Source of the DNA: Pratylenchus scribneri
Lineage: Eukaryota > Nematoda > Chromadorea > Rhabditida > Pratylenchidae
DNA: 64,000 bases
Direction of reading: 5' to 3'
NCBI GenBank assembly: GCA_030063045.1
Contig: JAQSEB010000110.1
Span: forward strand, 1,488,001 to 1,552,000
Numbering within the stretch: position 1 is the first letter of the stretch; the number at the start of each line of letters is the position of its first letter. The notes beneath the pieces were generated by a model. That model was not told the DNA's origin, did no database searches, and worked only from the letters and a program-made list of their open reading frames with translations. This document shows, in pieces, positions 61,378-64,000 of the stretch. The position numbers and the translations under genes were made by a program.

Positions 61378-63515
61378 ATGCCCCGAACAATTGAGCATAA
61401 AATCAAGCTGTTGGATCGGCCGGCCACTCCACCCACCTCTCCAACCGATTCTGTCACCGTTGATTTTGGCGGCCCACTCGAATATGGAACAATTCAACGA
61501 CGGGAATATCAGCCAAACAATTTCCCTTCATTGCGTCGAACAGCACCAGCCCCAGTGGAAGAGGGCGCGGTGGAAAAGGAGGAGGAACCTAAAAGAGATT
61601 ATTGGCCAAAAATGGGCAATGGACAGAGCAATGGAAGGAGCCAACAAAGCAGCCATAATAGCACTCAAATGTCAAGGAGTGATGTGGCACCTGAAAAGCC
61701 GGCCAGGAAATATCATCATTATGAGGTAATTTTTAGAGAATTTAGGAAAATTTTGACTTGAATTAACCTCAAAATTGTACGCCAATATTGGAAGGTTTAA
61801 TAGGGAATTTGTTTATCATCAAATTGTAAATTAATTTTTGGAGAATTTTAGAGGATATTGCCTTAATTATTCAAGAAAATTTTTTTGGTTTAATCATTCT
61901 AATTTTCAGTCAAAGCAACAAGATGATGAAGTTACCTATGGGACGGAAACATTTGAACGGAATCTGCGCTATTCACCACATGAGGTTCAATAATTGCCTT
62001 TTATGATAATTTTCATTCATATTTCACATAGATTGAACGCCAGCATTTTTCAAGCCGTTCCTTTGGTGAACAACGTTCGCTGGGCGGCGATGGTGAAAGC
62101 AGGGCCAGTGTTCGGGTAAAAATTGGCAAAATAATAAATAAGTACAATTATTAAATATATCTAATTAAATACTTGGGCCATTCTTTTGGCCATTACTCAA
62201 TTAGGAAGTAGCCAATTTTGGAAGGCGATATGTCAGTCGAAATCCCAACTAAAATGTGGCTTTAATAACTATTTAAAACTAAAAATTTATTATAAAATAA
62301 GAAACTTTTCTTGAAAAATTCAGGTTTATTACACTCAAAGACATGAAATTTTGAAACCAGGATTTCATAAAATTTAAAATAAAATTGAATTATAAAGGAG
62401 ATTTTGGGTTTCTTAATGGAGTTAAATCCACTAAAAGACATATAATTTTTGTAAAATTAGATTTCCTAAAATTTTATAAAAGCTAAATTTTTGAGGACAG
62501 TTTGGGTTTTTAAATGGTTTATCGCCCTCTTGTTAGATTGGTATTGCTTTGTTGAGACTTGAGATTGAGATGACTATGTGCCAAAAGAATGGCCTTAAGG
62601 CACGATTTCATCAAATAAGTAATTTTTGTGGATTAAATAATTCCTGTTTGTTCCCCAGTTTGAGGATGATCACCCAACTCGACCAATTGACCCCAACTAT
62701 GATAATCCAAACCCATTTGCGCATCGAACACATCGTTCAAATTCGGATGAGGATGATGGTGGAGGCGGAGATCGAGAAGGGGTTCGCATTAATTTAAATA
62801 TAAATTGGAAATGTATTAATTAAAAATAAATAAATTACTATAAATTTCATGCGAACTTAAGGCCAAAAACTAGGCCAATTCCGTCTTCTTTAAAATTCGC
62901 TCTGAAAAGCCTGGTCTTATTAACTTAAATCAAGCCGAAAGACTAATAATCAATAAATTTTCGTTATGGCCAAGTTATATGGCTTCCAAAAAAATTTTTA
63001 TAAATTAATTTTTATTATAAATTAAATTATTATATTATTTCATATAAAATTTTAGAATATTTAAATGAAAGAAGATGATTAATTAACATAAAAAATATAA
63101 ATTTTATTAAAAATTTTTATTTTAAAAATTGTCATTTTTGGACCACAAATATGGCAAATTAATTTTAGTTCAAGCCTAAATTAATTTTGTCAAAATTTTG
63201 TTTCATCATTACTCTCTATTTTCTACCTTAATGTATAGAAAATATTTTAAAAATAATGAAAATATTCATATGAAAGGTTCGCCTCCTGCATCGTTCCAAA
63301 CATTTGGACACATTACCATTGCGAATACCTCGGCCCAAATTGAATGGCGGTGCACCACCACCAACTCCAATTCATTCCAACAAAAGGAATGACAATGTCC
63401 ATTCACCACAAATTCATGATCAATACAGTCAACGCCCTGTCCGAGTATTGCCACCGCCACTTTCATTCACAAATTCAAATTCATCACAAACACATTCACC
63501 AAATTCACCAAATCG
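61378..63515 (+). CDS. Gene H: disordered Pro/Ser-rich cytoplasmic protein, 5' part (continues past window)
   Basis: Exons 61378-61725, 61910-61984, 62032-62115, 62659-62781 and 63277-63515 join through four phase-0 introns and end with a phase-2 donor at 63515; the rest lies outside. About 289 residues are visible: no signal peptide, a start MPRTIEHKIKLLDRPATPPT, an acidic patch (EEGAVEKEEEPKRDYW), KPARKYHHYE, YGTIQRREY and YGTETFERN motifs, an Asp/Gly-rich run (SDEDDGGGGDREG) and Pro-rich stretches (GGAPPPTPIHS, VLPPPLSF). These suggest a scaffold with SH3- or phosphotyrosine-binding sites, or a long cytoplasmic tail, but no family can be named. Its composition is much less AT-rich than the surroundings and looks conserved. 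Confidence 0.7.
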
Positions 63516-63599
63516 GTATGGATACTTTTTAATTTATCGAAAAAGAAATACATTGGGTCAAAAAAATAATTATAATGATTTAAAAGGGTTTATCATACA

Positions 63600-63960
63600 T
63601 TTATAAACCATATATAATTTACCCAATTGGATAGAACTGGTCAAGACGCATTGAATGGTATATAATTTGGTAATGGTTTGGTCAATAATTAAAGGGTATT
63701 ATACGGTTTAAACCAATTTCGGTTTAATGGTTCAAAACCCATTTTGGTTTTATTGTTCAACACCCATTTTGGTTTAAAATTAAATTGTAATTGGTTGAAT
63801 CTACATTGGTAAACAATATACCCAATTGGATAGAGTTGGTCAAGACACATTGAATGGTATATAATTTATTATTGTTTGGTCAAAATTAAAGGGTATTAAA
63901 CGGTTTAAACTCATTTTTGTTTACTGGTTCAAAATTAAATTAGAAATGGTTAGCCCATGA
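63600..63960 (+). repeat. Direct-repeat pair with the ACGCATTGAATGGTATATAATTT motif
   Basis: Two adjacent units (about 63614 and 63814) share ACCCAATTGGATAGA(A/G)(C/T)TGGTCAAGAC(G/A)CATTGAATGGTATATAATTT, followed by GGTCAA and ACGGTTTAAAC segments. This is a relative of the AAACCGGTTT foldback family, arranged as direct rather than inverted copies, in an intron of gene H. Confidence 0.7.
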
Positions 63961-64000
63961 CAAAATATAATCAAATGATACCATTTTAATATCTTTTGTG

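Noticed and set aside
1..64000. tRNA, rRNA or other structured RNA genes
   Set aside because: No cloverleaf boxes or rRNA-like segments were recognised; the strong hairpins seen are all parts of transposon-like elements.

Overview
The window looks like nuclear DNA of a small, very AT-rich nematode genome. Genes are split by many short introns (often 40-60 bases) with GT...TTTCAG borders. The gene content (SPRY-domain families, families of small secreted proteins, a nematode-type FLYWCH/GRP-motif fragment) points to a tylenchid, plant-parasitic type such as a root-knot nematode. That assignment is inference. Nothing bacterial, organellar, rRNA or tRNA was recognised. Gene models were built by hand from exon homology, splice sites and reading phase, so exon borders are predictions.

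Layout. 0-6 kb: three SPRY-domain paralogues (two on -, one on +). One looks intact; the other two carry one-base frameshifts in the same exon. 6.5-11 kb: a 60-bp minisatellite, a weak + strand gene and a palindromic element with degenerate TTAGGG-like repeats. 11.5-16.6 kb: a - strand multi-exon gene ending in LDL-receptor class A repeats, next to a Ly6/three-finger-like gene. 18.4-20.8 kb: two hAT-type non-autonomous elements and the 3' end of an unrecognised gene. 21.9-24.9 kb: a secreted phospholipase A2-like gene, followed on the same strand by a secreted protein made of eight short, all phase-0 repeat exons, most carrying a KR or RRKR motif. This tandem-exon prepropeptide is the most striking system in the window.

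25.8-56.8 kb: a cluster of secreted or membrane-anchored paralogues of no recognised family: A and B (short, -), C and D (divergent pair), F and G (-). C, D, F and G share motifs, and C, D and G share intron phases, so at least these appear to be one local expansion. Nearly every large intron in this cluster holds a palindromic or MITE-like element (8-bp or TA target duplications), a 1.5-kb foldback with inverted arms made of 21-bp tandem repeats, or a foldback that carries a FLYWCH-like gene fragment. Several otherwise different elements share one short core motif (ATCGACGCGTCTCGATGAG-like).

56.9-64 kb: more foldbacks, duplicated upstream blocks, and the 5' part of a disordered, Pro/Ser-rich protein gene that runs out of the window. 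Working inference: the locus is an accessory, rearrangement-prone region in which families of exported proteins have expanded along with non-autonomous transposons.
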